A DNA stretch of 64,000 nucleotides from Rhodococcus sp. CH91 (GTDB lineage Bacteria; Actinomycetota; Actinomycetes; Mycobacteriales; Mycobacteriaceae): contig NZ_JAKFYR010000011.1 of assembly GCF_022554085.1 (NCBI RefSeq), forward strand, positions 63,599 to 127,598, written 5' to 3'. Below the pieces are notes generated by a model, which was not told where the DNA came from, made no database searches, and saw only the letters and a program-made list of their open reading frames with translations. This document shows, piece by piece, positions 8,074 to 17,931 of the stretch. Each line of letters starts with the position of its first letter. Position 1 is the stretch's first letter. The position numbers and the translations under genes are program-made.

Positions 8074-8718
8074 ATGAACGAGTCGGGATTCCGCTACGAC
8101 CCGCAGCGGTGCGCGCTGGTGGTGATCGACATGCAAAACGACTTCTGCTCGCCGGACGGCGCTCTCGCCGGGTGCGGCTTCGACGTCTCTGCCGCGGTGA
8201 CGATGACGCCGCGCCTCGCGGAACTGATCGCCGGTGCCCGCCACGCGGGTGTGCCCGTCGTCTGGGTCCGCACGGAACACGACGAGACCACCGACTCGCC
8301 CCAATGGCTGGGGCGGGTCGGCGACGGGCCCGGAACCGCCCGGACCGGGCTGACCTGCCGGCCCGGGACCGTGGGCGCCGAGTTCTACGGTGTCCGGCCG
8401 GCGCCGGGTGAACCGGTGATCGTCAAACACCGCTTCAGCGCCTTCGTCGGCACCGACCTCGATCGGGTCCTGCGCTCACGCGGGATCGAATCGCTGTTGT
8501 TCACGGGCGTCGCGACGGAGATCTGCGTCGAATCGAGCCTGCGCAGTGCCCTCTTCCACGAGTACTGGGTCTCTCTCGTCGAAGACTGCGCCGCCTCGTA
8601 CAGTCCGGCCGCGCACGCCGCATCGGTCGCGGTGGTCGCCCAGAATTTCGGGACCGTGGTGACGGCGGACGGCCTGCTCCCGAGGTGGGCCACGCGCCCG
8701 GCCGTCACTCGCGTCTGA
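8074..8718 (+). CDS. Isochorismatase-family cysteine hydrolase
   Basis: A 214-aa hydrolase of amides or related C-N bonds. The catalytic triad is visible: Asp in LVVIDMQNDFCSPDG (about residue 19), Lys in PVIVKHRFSAFVGT (about 116) and Cys in GVATEICVESSLRSA (about 150), preceded by the cis-peptide GVAT. ATG 8074 follows CGAGAGGACCCTCGC. It lies 47 nt after the permease and is probably its operon partner. Nicotinamidase, biuret hydrolase, N-carbamoyl amidase and others share this fold; the sequence alone does not choose among them. Confidence 0.86.
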   Translation: MNESGFRYDPQRCALVVIDMQNDFCSPDGALAGCGFDVSAAVTMTPRLAELIAGARHAGVPVVWVRTEHDETTDSPQWLGRVGDGPGTARTGLTCRPGTVGAEFYGVRPAPGEPVIVKHRFSAFVGTDLDRVLRSRGIESLLFTGVATEICVESSLRSALFHEYWVSLVEDCAASYSPAAHAASVAVVAQNFGTVVTADGLLPRWATRPAVTRV

Positions 8719-8745
8719 ACGACCACGGCCCGGATCCGGACAGCG

Positions 8746-9663
8746 TCAGAATCCCAGACGTCCGAGCTGTTTGGGATCGCGCTGCCAGTCCTTGGCGACC
8801 TTGACGTGCAGATCGAGGTAGATCTTCACCCCCAGCAGTTTCTCGATCTGGGTGCGAGCCGCGGTGCCCACCTCGCGCAGTCGCGCACCGCCTTTGCCGA
8901 TGACGATGCCCTTCTGGCTCGGCCGTTCGACGTAGAGCAGGGCGTGCACGTCGAGCATCGCCCCCTGCTTCTCCGTACGCCCTTCGCGTTCGGTGACCTC
9001 CTCGATCACCACGGCGAGCGAGTGCGGCAGCTCGTCACCGAGCCCCTCGAGCGCGGCCTCGCGGATGAGCTCGGCCATGAGCGTCTCCTCCGGTTCGTCG
9101 GTGAGCTCACCGTCCGGATAGAAGGCCGGCCCCGGCTCCATGTGGGATGCGAGGACGTCGACGAGAACCTCGACCTGTTCACCCGAGGTGGCCGAGACGG
9201 GCACGACCTCGCAGTCGTCCCCGAGCAGCTTCGACACGGCGAGCAGCTGGGCGGCGACCTGCTGCTTGCCCACCTTGTCGATCTTGGTGACGATGCCGAC
9301 GATCGGCGTCTTCGGTGCGACGTGCCGCACCTGGTCGAGGATCCAGCGGTCCCCGGGTCCGATCTTCTCGTCGGCGGGGAAACACATGCCGATCGCGTCG
9401 ACCTCGGAGTAGGTGTCCTGCACCAGGTCGTTGAGACGCTGCCCGAGCAGAGTACGCGGGCGGTGCAGCCCGGGGGTGTCCACCAGGATGAGCTGGGCGT
9501 TGTCGCGGTGGACGATGCCACGGATGGTGTGGCGGGTGGTCTGCGGACGTGACGAGGTGATGGCGATCTTGCTGCCGACGAGTGCGTTCGTCAGCGTCGA
9601 CTTCCCCGTGTTGGGCCGTCCGACGAAACAGATGAAGCCGGAACGGAAGTCGGGGTCGGTCAT
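8746..9663 (-). CDS. era: GTPase Era
   Basis: Essential GTPase that binds the 3' end of 16S rRNA and assists 30S assembly. 305 aa: G1 [10 protein letters not shown] (about 15-24), G3 [10 protein letters not shown]4 TKID, then a C-terminal KH RNA-binding domain with [18 protein letters not shown] 9663 overlaps the TGA of the upstream CBS-domain gene (ATGA). Last gene of the phoH-ybeY-CBS-era operon. It is convergent with the isochorismatase gene, with 27 nt between the stops. Confidence 0.97.
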   Translation of the reverse strand: MTDPDFRSGFICFVGRPNTGKSTLTNALVGSKIAITSSRPQTTRHTIRGIVHRDNAQLILVDTPGLHRPRTLLGQRLNDLVQDTYSEVDAIGMCFPADEKIGPGDRWILDQVRHVAPKTPIVGIVTKIDKVGKQQVAAQLLAVSKLLGDDCEVVPVSATSGEQVEVLVDVLASHMEPGPAFYPDGELTDEPEETLMAELIREAALEGLGDELPHSLAVVIEEVTEREGRTEKQGAMLDVHALLYVERPSQKGIVIGKGGARLREVGTAARTQIEKLLGVKIYLDLHVKVAKDWQRDPKQLGRLGF

Positions 9664-10973
9664 GCATGCTCCTCGGTTGTGGCAGTGTCGATGTCGGTGT
9701 GCTCGTCGGAATCGACCCGCTGCACGAAGACGGTGCTCACCCGCACCCGTCCCCGGACGTCCGGCCCGCCCTCGCCGCGGAGCAGCAATCCGTGGGTCTG
9801 CACTTCCGATCCGGGCAACGGAACGCGGCCGAGTTCGTAGCCGAGGAGTCCGCCGACCGTGTCGACCTCGTCGTCCTCGATGTCGATGCCGAAGAGCTCA
9901 CCGAGATCCTCGACGGGCAGTCGTGCGGAGACACGGTAGATGTCGTCGCCGAGTTCCTCGACGTCGGGGATCTCCCCGGTGTCGTATTCGTCGGCGATCT
10001 CACCGACGATCTCCTCGATGACGTCCTCGATGGTCACGAGGCCGGCGATGCCACCGTATTCGTCGACGAGGACCGCCATGTGGTTGCGATCGCGCTGCAT
10101 GTCGGCGAGCAGATCGCCGAGACGCTTCGAATCCGGCACGAACACCGCCGGACGCATGACGTCGGCGACGGAGACGCTGCGACCACCGTCGCGGTGGTAG
10201 TAGGTCTGCTTGACGAGGTCCTTGAGATAGACGACGCCGCGGATGTCGTCGACGTTCTCGCCGATCACCGGGATCCGCGAGTGACCGCTGCGCACCGCGA
10301 GCGAGGTGGCCTGGCCGGCGGTCTTGGTCTCCTCGATCCACACCATCTCGGGACGCGGCACCATGACCTCGCGGGCGGTGGTGTCACCGAAATCGAAGAC
10401 GGACTGGATCATCCGGCGCTCGTCGTCGGCGACGACGCCGCTCTCCTGCGCCAGGTCCACCAGCTCGCGCAGCTCGATCTCGTTGGCGAACGGACCGTTA
10501 CGGAAGCCGCGACCGGGCGTGACGGCGTTGCCGACGACGATGAGGATGCGGCTGACGGGGCCGAGCAGGACACCGAGGACCCGGAGCGGGCCGGTGGCCG
10601 CGAGCGCGATGGGATAGGCGTGCTGGCGGCCGAGGGTCCTGGGGCCCACGCCGATCACGACGTAGTCGACGATCACCATCACCGCGGCGCCGACCACGAG
10701 CGCCCAGGTCCTGTCGAGGACCGCGAGCAGGGCCCCGACGAGCACCACGGTGGCGGTGATCTCGCAGAGGATGCGCAGCAGGACGCTCAGGTTGACGTAT
10801 CGGGGCCGGTCCTCGAGGAGACCGAGGAGCCGCCGCGCGCTGGCACGCCCCTCCTTCGCCAATTCCTCGGCCCGGGCCGCGGAGACCGTGTTGAGCGCCG
10901 AGTCCAGGGCGGCGAACAATCCGCCGAGCACCACCAGGACGACTGCGAGGACGACGAGGGGCACTGTACTCAC
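9660..10973 (-). CDS. CNNM/HlyC-CorC-type membrane protein with CBS pair
   Basis: A 437-aa protein: an N-terminal DUF21/CNNM-like domain with three to four hydrophobic segments (about 1-150), two CBS motifs (about 195-315; [13 protein letters not shown] and [13 protein letters not shown]) and a C-terminal CorC_HlyC domain with [14 protein letters not shown]. Such proteins are linked to magnesium or cobalt efflux and tolerance. GTG 10973. The homologue Rv2366c sits in the same operon position between ybeY and era. Confidence 0.9.
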   Translation of the reverse strand: MSTVPLVVLAVVLVVLGGLFAALDSALNTVSAARAEELAKEGRASARRLLGLLEDRPRYVNLSVLLRILCEITATVVLVGALLAVLDRTWALVVGAAVMVIVDYVVIGVGPRTLGRQHAYPIALAATGPLRVLGVLLGPVSRILIVVGNAVTPGRGFRNGPFANEIELRELVDLAQESGVVADDERRMIQSVFDFGDTTAREVMVPRPEMVWIEETKTAGQATSLAVRSGHSRIPVIGENVDDIRGVVYLKDLVKQTYYHRDGGRSVSVADVMRPAVFVPDSKRLGDLLADMQRDRNHMAVLVDEYGGIAGLVTIEDVIEEIVGEIADEYDTGEIPDVEELGDDIYRVSARLPVEDLGELFGIDIEDDEVDTVGGLLGYELGRVPLPGSEVQTHGLLLRGEGGPDVRGRVRVSTVFVQRVDSDEHTDIDTATTEEHA

Positions 10974-11031
10974 GCGGTTGTCCCTTCCTCGGTGCGCCCG
11001 GAACAGGCGTGACCGTTCGTTCTGCCGCCGT

Positions 11032-11574
11032 TCATGATTCGGGAGTGTCGACGAAACCGGCCTTGCCCAGCAGGTTCCGGTCGCGAGCGGCGAGGCGCGC
11101 TTCGTGTTCGGCGCGACGGAGCTCCTCGTACCACTCGGCGAGGAGCTGGTTCTGCAGCCCGAACATCTCCTTCTCTTCGTCCGGTTCGGCGTGGTCGTAC
11201 CCGAGAAGATGGAGCATCCCGTGCACCGTGAGCAGGGCGAGTTCGTGCGCGACCGAGTGTCCGGCCTTGGCCGCCTGATCGGCGGCGAACTGCGGGCAGA
11301 GCACGATGTCGCCGAGCATCGACGGTCCCGGCTCCGGGGCGTCCGGTCGTCCGCCCGGCTCGAGTTCGTCCATGGGGAACGACATCACGTCGGTGGGGCC
11401 GGGCAGATCCATCCACCGCACGTGCAGGTCGGCCATGGTGTCGAGGTCCACGAGCACCATCGACAACTCGGCGGCCGGATGCACGTCCATCCGGGCGATC
11501 ACGAATCGTGCGACGTCGAGGAGGTCCTCCTCCGAGACGTCCATTCCCGATTCGTTCGAGATCTCGATACTCAT
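11032..11574 (-). CDS. ybeY: Endoribonuclease YbeY
   Basis: Zinc-dependent RNase in 16S rRNA 3' maturation and ribosome quality control. 180 aa with the signature H-x3-H-x5-H in [11 protein letters not shown] (about residues 115-125) that holds the metal. ATG 11574 has GAAGGAACTCCAGTC upstream. It lies 49 nt downstream of phoH and 58 nt upstream of the CBS gene, in the usual phoH-ybeY order. Confidence 0.96.
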   Translation of the reverse strand: MSIEISNESGMDVSEEDLLDVARFVIARMDVHPAAELSMVLVDLDTMADLHVRWMDLPGPTDVMSFPMDELEPGGRPDAPEPGPSMLGDIVLCPQFAADQAAKAGHSVAHELALLTVHGMLHLLGYDHAEPDEEKEMFGLQNQLLAEWYEELRRAEHEARLAARDRNLLGKAGFVDTPES

Positions 11575-11623
11575 GACTGGAGTTCCTTCTGCACGACGGT
11601 ATTCGGTTGGTCGAGACGGTTGC

Positions 11624-12685
11624 TCATCGGCGCTGCACCCGGTGCGCGGCGCGGCGCTGCGCGCGGTTGCCGGCGGCGCCGTCCCCGTCGCGGGAAGCCT
11701 CGAACCGGCTGTATGCGTCGACGATGTCGGACACGAGGCGGTGCCGCACGACGTCGCTGCTGTCGAGCCGAGCGATGTGGATGTCGTCGATGCCGTCGAG
11801 GATCTCGGTGGCGGCGGCCAGACCCGAGCGGGCACCGCCGGGGAGGTCGATCTGGGTGATGTCGCCGGTCACCACGATCTTGGAGCCGAAGCCCAGACGG
11901 GTGAGGAACATCTTCATCTGCTCGGCGGTGGTGTTCTGTGCCTCGTCGAGGATGATGAACGCGTCGTTGAGGGTGCGGCCGCGCATGTATGCGAGGGGGG
12001 CGACCTCGATGACCCCGGCCTGCATGAGCTTCGGGATGGCTTCGGGATCCATCATGTCGTGCAGTGCGTCGTGCAGGGGACGCAGATAGGGGTCGATCTT
12101 CTCGTGCAGGGTGCCCGGCAGGAATCCGAGACGCTCGCCGGCTTCGACGGCCGGACGCGTGAGGATGATGCGGTTGACCTGCTTGGTCTGCAGCGCCTGG
12201 ACCGCCTTCGCCATGGCGAGGTAGGTCTTGCCGGTGCCGGCCGGACCGACACCGAACACGATGGTGTGCGCGTCGATGGCGTCGACGTAGCGCTTCTGGT
12301 TCAGGGTTTTGGGCCGGATCGTCTTGCCGCGCCGGGACAGGATGTCGAGGCTGAGCACGTCCGCGGGCGATTCGGAGAGTCCCTGGGTGAGCATGCCCAC
12401 CGTGCGGCGCACGGCGTCCGGCCCCAGAGGCTGTCCGCGACGAACGAGGGTGACGAGTTCGGCGAGCGCCCGTTCGGCGAGGGCGACGTCGGCGGGGGCG
12501 CCGGTCAGTGTGACGGTGTTGCCCCGTACGTGGATGTCCGCGGCCAGGAGGGCCTCGAGGGCGATCAGATTCTCGTCCGTGGCCCCGAGCAGGGGCGCTG
12601 CGGCCTCCGAAGGGAGGTCGAGACTCGACCTGACCTGGGTCGGTTCGAGTTCGGCGGGCTCGTTGGGTCGGTCTGGTTCACTCAC
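11624..12685 (-). CDS. phoH: PhoH-like ATPase
   Basis: A 353-aa P-loop ATPase, cytosolic, thought to act on RNA. Walker [12 protein letters not shown] (about 147-157) and Walker B-like [16 protein letters not shown] are clear; an N-terminal segment of about 100 residues precedes the ATPase core. GTG 12685. It heads the operon with ybeY; TAGACT (minus strand, 12745-12750) is a likely -10, leaving a leader of about 57 nt. Confidence 0.94.
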   Translation of the reverse strand: MSEPDRPNEPAELEPTQVRSSLDLPSEAAAPLLGATDENLIALEALLAADIHVRGNTVTLTGAPADVALAERALAELVTLVRRGQPLGPDAVRRTVGMLTQGLSESPADVLSLDILSRRGKTIRPKTLNQKRYVDAIDAHTIVFGVGPAGTGKTYLAMAKAVQALQTKQVNRIILTRPAVEAGERLGFLPGTLHEKIDPYLRPLHDALHDMMDPEAIPKLMQAGVIEVAPLAYMRGRTLNDAFIILDEAQNTTAEQMKMFLTRLGFGSKIVVTGDITQIDLPGGARSGLAAATEILDGIDDIHIARLDSSDVVRHRLVSDIVDAYSRFEASRDGDGAAGNRAQRRAAHRVQRR

Positions 12686-12744
12686 GTGGACGGTACGTCC
12701 TGCTTTCGGTTCGGCTCCCGCACGACGGTCGTCGTGTTCGTCCC

Positions 12745-12750
12745 AGTCTA
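12745..12750 (-). promoter_or_regulatory. Likely -10 of the phoH-ybeY-CBS-era operon
   Basis: On the minus strand TAGACTGG lies about 60 nt before the phoH GTG, a good match to the actinobacterial TAnnnT -10. The same octamer occurs upstream of hrcA. Confidence 0.45.
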
Positions 12751-12788
12751 GCGCCGGAGCGACCGCCCCCCTCCTGCAACGGCGGCCT

Positions 12789-13478
12789 TCACCGGGGTTC
12801 GGCGTTCCCGTCGCGCGACGACGCCTCCTCGAGCCACTGCCGCGCCGCGGCGAGGACGCCGGGAGCGCGGTCGGGCGAGACGCCGGCGAGGACGAGATTG
12901 CCCAGGGCGATGGTGTCGCCCGAATCGTCCACCAGGCCCAGATTGGCCTGCTCGAGCGTGGCCATGGTCAACCCCTCCATCATCCCGACCAGCACGGGCA
13001 CCGGGAGATAGTCGGAGAACTGCCCCCGCGCGCGGCCGCGTTCGACGAGGGCGAGGATGCGCGAGCGCACCGGCGAGACCAGGTCGGCGATGCGCTGCTC
13101 CCCCATCTCCTTGCGCGCGAACGAGAGCAACACGCGATAGCGGTCGCCGACGGGCCAGGTCCGCAGCGCCTCGACCGCGAGCGCCACCGCGGGATCCTCC
13201 GGTTCGGGCTGCTCGAGGACGTCGGCCAGTGCGGTCGCGGCGTCGTCGGCGATTCCCTCGACGAGGGATTCCCGGTTGGGGAAGTGCGCGTACACCGTGC
13301 GACGGACGACACCTGCGGCTTTGGCCACGTCGTCCATGCTCGCGTCGGGATCGGCGGCGAAGCACAGCATCGCCGCGTCGAGTATCCGCACACGGTTCGC
13401 GTTGAATCGGGTTCGCGGTCGGGTGACCGGGTTCTCCACGTTCTCGCCCTCTTCCGCCGAATGTGATCTGTGTTTCAT
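12789..13478 (-). CDS. TetR-family regulator divergent from an MFS efflux gene
   Basis: A 229-aa repressor: HTH DDVAKAAGVVRRTVYAHFP (about residues 50-70), helical C-terminal domain, ligand unknown. ATG 13478 has no ribosome site in front (AACTAAAATG), so the transcript may be leaderless or the start may be GTG 13439 (VENPVTRPRTRF). Divergent arrangement with the MFS transporter, with a palindrome in the shared promoter, suggests it represses the efflux pump and itself. Confidence 0.87.
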   Translation of the reverse strand: MKHRSHSAEEGENVENPVTRPRTRFNANRVRILDAAMLCFAADPDASMDDVAKAAGVVRRTVYAHFPNRESLVEGIADDAATALADVLEQPEPEDPAVALAVEALRTWPVGDRYRVLLSFARKEMGEQRIADLVSPVRSRILALVERGRARGQFSDYLPVPVLVGMMEGLTMATLEQANLGLVDDSGDTIALGNLVLAGVSPDRAPGVLAAARQWLEEASSRDGNAEPR

Positions 13479-13483
13479 TTTAG

Positions 13484-13512
13484 TTGCACACGGGTGTGTA
13501 CCCGCATAGCTT
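13484..13512 (+). promoter_or_regulatory. MFS gene promoter with operator in the spacer
   Basis: TTGCAC (13484-13489), 17 nt, TAGCTT (13507-13512) is a good promoter for the MFS gene. CACAC-GG-GTGTG (13487-13498) overlaps the -35 and spacer and also lies just upstream of the tetR start. A second inverted repeat, GCACA-N4-TGTGC (13513-13526), follows. Both are candidate TetR sites. Confidence 0.5.
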
Positions 13513-13583
13513 GCACATCACTGTGCAGTTCCGGGTGCGTCGCCCGGTCCGCATCACCCCGCGTCGCACTTCGAGGAGAGCCG

Positions 13584-15197
13584 ATGACCACAGCCGTCAC
13601 CCGGACGAACGGGACCCCGGCGGAGGAACCCTACCGGCTGCGGTGGGCGGGACTTGCGGTGCTGTGCCTGAGCCTGCTCATCGTCGTCATGGCGAACACC
13701 TCGCTGATCGTCGCGGCCCCGGGCATGCTGCGCGATCTGCAACTCACCAGCACCGACATGCAGTGGGTCATCGACGGATACACCGTCCCCTATGCCGCGC
13801 TGATGCTGCTGTTCGGTGTACTCGGTGACCGCTACGGCCGTCGGCGTGCGCTGCTGGTCGGTCTCGCGGCCTTCGCCGGTGGCGCGGTCTACGGCTCCCT
13901 CGCGGACAGCGCGGTCGAGGTGGTCGTCGCACGAATCGTGATGGGAACGGGTGCCGCCGTCATCATGCCCGCGACCCTGTCGTTGCTCGTCGCGATGTTC
14001 CCCGCACACGAGCGCACTCGCGCGATCTCCGCCTGGGCCGCCACCTCCGGTCTCGCGATCGCGCTCGGCCCACTGCTCGCCGGATGGCTCCTCGAGTCGC
14101 ACTCGTGGGGGTCGACCTTCCTCATCAACGTGCCCATCGCCGCGCTGGCTGCAGTGGCCGCGATGATCCTCGTCCCGGCATCCAGGGCCGACGACCTCAC
14201 CCGCATCGATTGGATCGGCGGCGCACTGTCGGTCATCGCGCTCGGCGGCATCGTCTACGCGATCATCGAGGGTTCGCATGCCGGCTGGGGCACCGGGGCG
14301 ATCGCGATCACGGTCGGCTCCGTGGCCGCCGCCGGGGTCTTCGTGCTGTGGGAACTGCGCCATCCCCGGCCGCTCCTGAACCTGCGTCGTGTTGCGGACC
14401 GAACCGTCGGTGGCGCGTGCGTGGCGGTACTCCTGCTGTTCCTCGTCGCCTTCGGGGCCATCTACTTCGTCGCACAGCAGTTCCAGTTCGTCCTCGGCTA
14501 CGGTCCGCTCGAGACCGGCCTGCGCCTGCTCCCCCTCGCAGCGACCGTCTCGGTCGGGGCCGCCCTCAGCGGCCGGCTCGCGCCCAGGCTCGGGGCGCGG
14601 GTCCTCGTCGGGAGCGGCATGCTCGCCGCCGCGGCAGGAGTGCTCGCTCTCGCGGTGCTGGACGTCGGCTCCGGTTACCTGCCCTTCCTGGTCTCGTTGC
14701 TGCTGCTGGGTCTGGGAATCGGGCTCGCGACCCCACCGTCCACCGACCTGATCATGGGCGGATTCCCCGGGTCCGATCTCGGAGCCGCGGGCGGATTGAA
14801 CGACACCGCAGTGGAATTCGGCGGGTCGCTGGGTATCGCCGTGCTCGGCTCGGTCCTCGCGACCACCTACCATCGCGAGATCGCCGGTTTCCTCGACGGA
14901 TTGCCGTTGGCCGGTCTGACCGGACCGATGGCCGATCAGGCCGCGACCGCCGTCGAAGCGGCGGGCGACTCGGTGGGTGGGGCGGCGATCGTCGCGGAGG
15001 AACTCGCGAAGAATCCGATCGTGGCGTCGTACGCCGGTCCACTGCTCGACGCATCGTCGACGGCCTTCGCACAGGCGATCTCGTCCGCGAGCCTGGTCGC
15101 CGGCGTCGTGCTGATCGGAGGCGCTGTGACGGTCTCGCTGCTACTGCCCCGCAGGGTCCACGGACCGTCGCCCGAGACCGTCCGTATCCCCGGCTGA
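13584..15197 (+). CDS. MFS drug efflux transporter, DHA2 (14-TM) family
   Basis: A 537-aa proton-driven exporter with 14 predicted membrane helices. The loop motif GVLGDRYGRRRALLVGL after helix 2 is the MFS motif A, and the helix 5 region FLINVPIAAL is typical of QacA/EmrB-type drug:H+ antiporters. ATG 13584 with GAGGAG 5 nt upstream. Probably controlled by the divergent TetR. Its last 57 nt overlap the 3' end of the convergent hydrolase gene. The compound exported is unknown. Confidence 0.9.
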   Translation: MTTAVTRTNGTPAEEPYRLRWAGLAVLCLSLLIVVMANTSLIVAAPGMLRDLQLTSTDMQWVIDGYTVPYAALMLLFGVLGDRYGRRRALLVGLAAFAGGAVYGSLADSAVEVVVARIVMGTGAAVIMPATLSLLVAMFPAHERTRAISAWAATSGLAIALGPLLAGWLLESHSWGSTFLINVPIAALAAVAAMILVPASRADDLTRIDWIGGALSVIALGGIVYAIIEGSHAGWGTGAIAITVGSVAAAGVFVLWELRHPRPLLNLRRVADRTVGGACVAVLLLFLVAFGAIYFVAQQFQFVLGYGPLETGLRLLPLAATVSVGAALSGRLAPRLGARVLVGSGMLAAAAGVLALAVLDVGSGYLPFLVSLLLLGLGIGLATPPSTDLIMGGFPGSDLGAAGGLNDTAVEFGGSLGIAVLGSVLATTYHREIAGFLDGLPLAGLTGPMADQAATAVEAAGDSVGGAAIVAEELAKNPIVASYAGPLLDASSTAFAQAISSASLVAGVVLIGGAVTVSLLLPRRVHGPSPETVRIPG

Positions 15198-15953
15198 GGG
15201 CGCCGTCAGAAGTTCGAGCGAACGCTCCCACGACCGGGTCGTCCGGTCCAGGAAGGCGACATGGTCCTCGCCCTCGAACAACTCCAGCACGACGGGGTCA
15301 CCGACGGCACGGGCCCCCTCGGCGTAGCGATGAGCCACGCTCACCGGAACCTGCACGTCCGCCGTGCCGTGGAGCACCGCGACCGGAATCCCGGTCGGTA
15401 CCCGGTGTGCCGGCGACGCCGACCGGTAGAGTTCGGGCGCCTCGTCGAAGGGGACACCGAACAGGGCCTCGAACTGCGGGACCCGACGTCCGTGCTCACC
15501 GGCCGTGACGAGGTCGAGCGCACCGGCCTGCGACACCACGAACTCCGGTCGCACCGACGTGTTCTCACCGGCGAGCCAGACCGCCAGCTGGCCACCCGCC
15601 GAATGGCCGACGAGCCGCACACGTGCGGGGTCGACCTCGATACCGGCACTGTGGGCGTGCGGTACGACGAGAGTGAAGATCGCCTCGAAGGCCGCCCGGA
15701 GATCGGCGGACATCTCGGGCCACGCACCACCGGCCTCGAGCCGGCGGTATTCGATGTTCCACGCCACCAGTCCCCGGCGGGCGAGTTCGACGGCGAGGGC
15801 GGTGCCGAGATTGAGGTGGTACCGGCCGTGCCAGGAACCGCCGTGCACGATCATCACGACAGGCACCGGGGCCGTCACGGCCTCGGCGGCGGGCAGATAG
15901 AGGTGTCCGAACTGCTGGGGCTCGAGACCGTAGGCGAGTCGTGTGCGGAACAT
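15141..15953 (-). CDS. Alpha/beta hydrolase (esterase/lipase-like)
   Basis: A 270-aa cytosolic hydrolase. The oxyanion motif HGGSW (about residue 36), nucleophile elbow GHSAGG (about 115), acidic residue in HGTADVQVP and the catalytic His in EGEDHVAFL are all present, the pattern of the HSL/kynurenine-formamidase-like group. ATG 15953 follows GAGGG 7 nt upstream and lies 10 nt after the rsmE stop, so it is the last gene of the hrcA operon. Substrate unknown. The final 57 nt overlap the MFS gene on the other strand. Confidence 0.86.
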   Translation of the reverse strand: MFRTRLAYGLEPQQFGHLYLPAAEAVTAPVPVVMIVHGGSWHGRYHLNLGTALAVELARRGLVAWNIEYRRLEAGGAWPEMSADLRAAFEAIFTLVVPHAHSAGIEVDPARVRLVGHSAGGQLAVWLAGENTSVRPEFVVSQAGALDLVTAGEHGRRVPQFEALFGVPFDEAPELYRSASPAHRVPTGIPVAVLHGTADVQVPVSVAHRYAEGARAVGDPVVLELFEGEDHVAFLDRTTRSWERSLELLTAPSAGDTDGLGRRSVDPAGQ

Positions 15954-15963
15954 CCGGCGGCCC

Positions 15964-16722
15964 TCAGTGCAGCGGCCGGGCGCGCCACCGGTCGGTGAGC
16001 ACGCCGATCGCTCCGAGCGCCACGGCCGCCGCCGTCGACGTGCGCAGGACGGTGGGACCGAGGCAGACCGCAACCGCGCCCGCCTCCACGAGTGCGCGCA
16101 CCTCCGCGTCGTCGAGCCCTCCTTCGGGGCCGACGACCAGGGTCAGCGAATCAGCATCGTGGACGGGCACGTCGGCGAAGGGTGTCGTCGCGGACTCGTG
16201 GAGCACCACGACGACGTCGCCCCGTGCGACCGCCTCCCGGACACGAGCGACGACCTCGGGCGTGCGGTGCAGCGCGGACACCGACGGGATGTACGCGCGC
16301 CGCGACTGTTTCGCGGCAGCCGTCGCGACCGCCTGCCACTTGGCGACACCCTTGTCGGCCTTCGCATCCCACCGCGCGACGCAGCGCGCCGACTGCCACG
16401 GCACGAACTCGTCCGCCCCGGCCTCGGTGGCCAGTTCGACCGCGAGTTCGGACCGATCGGACTTCGGCAGCGCCTGCACGACCGTCACGGTCGGGCGCGG
16501 TGGGTCCACGACGCGGCGGCCCAGCACGAGGGCGTCGAGCCGGTCCTTCGCCACCGCGGTGACCTCGACGTCGGCGACGGCACCGGCCCCGTCGGACAGG
16601 ACGAGCCGCTCACCGACGGCGATGCGGCGCACCGTTGCGGCGTGCCTGCCCTCCTTGCCGTCGAGCACGGCCGTCCGCCCCTCGGCGGGCAGCGGGTCGA
16701 GATAGAACAGCGTCGCGGCCAC
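15964..16722 (-). CDS. rsmE: 16S rRNA (uracil1498-N3)-methyltransferase
   Basis: SPOUT-fold methyltransferase that modifies U1498 of 16S rRNA. 252 aa with N-terminal PUA-like domain ([21 protein letters not shown]), the SAM-binding knot [15 protein letters not shown] and [20 protein letters not shown] near the end. GTG 16722 lies 8 nt downstream of dnaJ2. The order dnaJ2-rsmE is conserved in actinobacteria and many other bacteria. Confidence 0.95.
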   Translation of the reverse strand: MAATLFYLDPLPAEGRTAVLDGKEGRHAATVRRIAVGERLVLSDGAGAVADVEVTAVAKDRLDALVLGRRVVDPPRPTVTVVQALPKSDRSELAVELATEAGADEFVPWQSARCVARWDAKADKGVAKWQAVATAAAKQSRRAYIPSVSALHRTPEVVARVREAVARGDVVVVLHESATTPFADVPVHDADSLTLVVGPEGGLDDAEVRALVEAGAVAVCLGPTVLRTSTAAAVALGAIGVLTDRWRARPLH

Positions 16723-16730
16723 CGGCGGAC

Positions 16731-17882
16731 CTAGCGGGCGCTGAACGCGTCGCGCAGGCGCGAGAACAGGCCACCGGAGTTCTGCGAGCCGGAGGTCACG
16801 ACCTCCACCCGCTCCCGGTCGCTGTGCCGGCGCAGATCCTCGAGCAGCTTCGTCTGCTTGTTGTCGAGACGGGTCGGCACCACGACGTCGAGGTGGGCGT
16901 GCAGGTCGCCGCGAGTGCCCGAGCGCAGCTTCGGCATGCCGTGACCGCGCAGGACCGCGATCGAACCCGGCTGTGTGCCGGCATCGACGGTGATCTCGGT
17001 GGGTCCGTCGAGGATCGTGTCGACGGTGACGGTGGTGCCGAGCGCCGCGTCGACCATGGGGATGCGGATCGTGCAGTGCAGATCGTCGCCGTCGCGCACG
17101 AAGACCTCATGGGGTTCTTCGATCACCTCGACGTAGAGGTCACCGGCCGGTCCGCCACCGGGGCCCACCTCGCCCTGGGCCGCGAGGCGGATGCGCATGC
17201 CGTTGCCCACCCCGGCGGGCACCTTGACGGTGATCTCCCGGCGGGCGCGCACACGGCCGTCACCGCCGCACTTGCGGCACGGGTCCGGGATCGTCTCGCC
17301 GACGCCGCGACAGGTGGGGCACGGACGGGAGGTCATGACCTGGCCGAGGAAGGAACGCTGCACGGACTGCACCTCACCGGAGCCGCCGCAGGTCTCGCAT
17401 CGCACGGGCTTCGAATCGCCGTGGGTACCGGAGCCGGTGCACGAGTCGCACAGGACGGCGGTGTCGACGGTGACCGTCTTGGTCACGCCACGGGCGCATT
17501 CGTCCAGGGTCAGGCGCGTGCGGAGCAGCGAGTCGGCACCGGGCTGGACCCGGCCGCGCGGGCCTCGCGAACCACCGGCTCCCCCACCGAAGAACGCCTC
17601 GAAGACATCACCGAGACCGCCACCGAATCCGGCACCGCCGAACCCGCCTGCGCCGCCGCCACCGGGCTCGAGCGGATCACCGCCGAGATCGACGATCCTG
17701 CGCTTCTCCGGATCGGACAGCACCTCGTAGGCGGCGGAGATCTCCTGGAAGCGCTTCTGTGCCGATTCGTCGGGGTTGACGTCCGGGTGATGCTCGCGCG
17801 CCAACTTCCGGTACGCCCGTTTGATCTCCTGGTCGGTCGCGTTCTTGGACACGCCGAGCGTCCCGTAGTAGTCCCGTGCCAC
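16731..17882 (-). CDS. dnaJ2: Co-chaperone DnaJ2
   Basis: Hsp40 that stimulates DnaK ATPase and delivers unfolded clients. 383 aa: J domain with HPD in [12 protein letters not shown] (about 25-36), Gly/Phe-rich linker, four zinc-binding CxxCxGxG repeats ([32 protein letters not shown]; about 145-225) and the C-terminal client domain. GTG 17882. It follows hrcA by 49 nt in one operon. Confidence 0.97.
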   Translation of the reverse strand: MARDYYGTLGVSKNATDQEIKRAYRKLAREHHPDVNPDESAQKRFQEISAAYEVLSDPEKRRIVDLGGDPLEPGGGGAGGFGGAGFGGGLGDVFEAFFGGGAGGSRGPRGRVQPGADSLLRTRLTLDECARGVTKTVTVDTAVLCDSCTGSGTHGDSKPVRCETCGGSGEVQSVQRSFLGQVMTSRPCPTCRGVGETIPDPCRKCGGDGRVRARREITVKVPAGVGNGMRIRLAAQGEVGPGGGPAGDLYVEVIEEPHEVFVRDGDDLHCTIRIPMVDAALGTTVTVDTILDGPTEITVDAGTQPGSIAVLRGHGMPKLRSGTRGDLHAHLDVVVPTRLDNKQTKLLEDLRRHSDRERVEVVTSGSQNSGGLFSRLRDAFSAR

Positions 17883-17931
17883 GTTGTGTTCTCGTCCTTA
17901 CTTCGCTCTACACAGAAAAAATGCACGGTGC

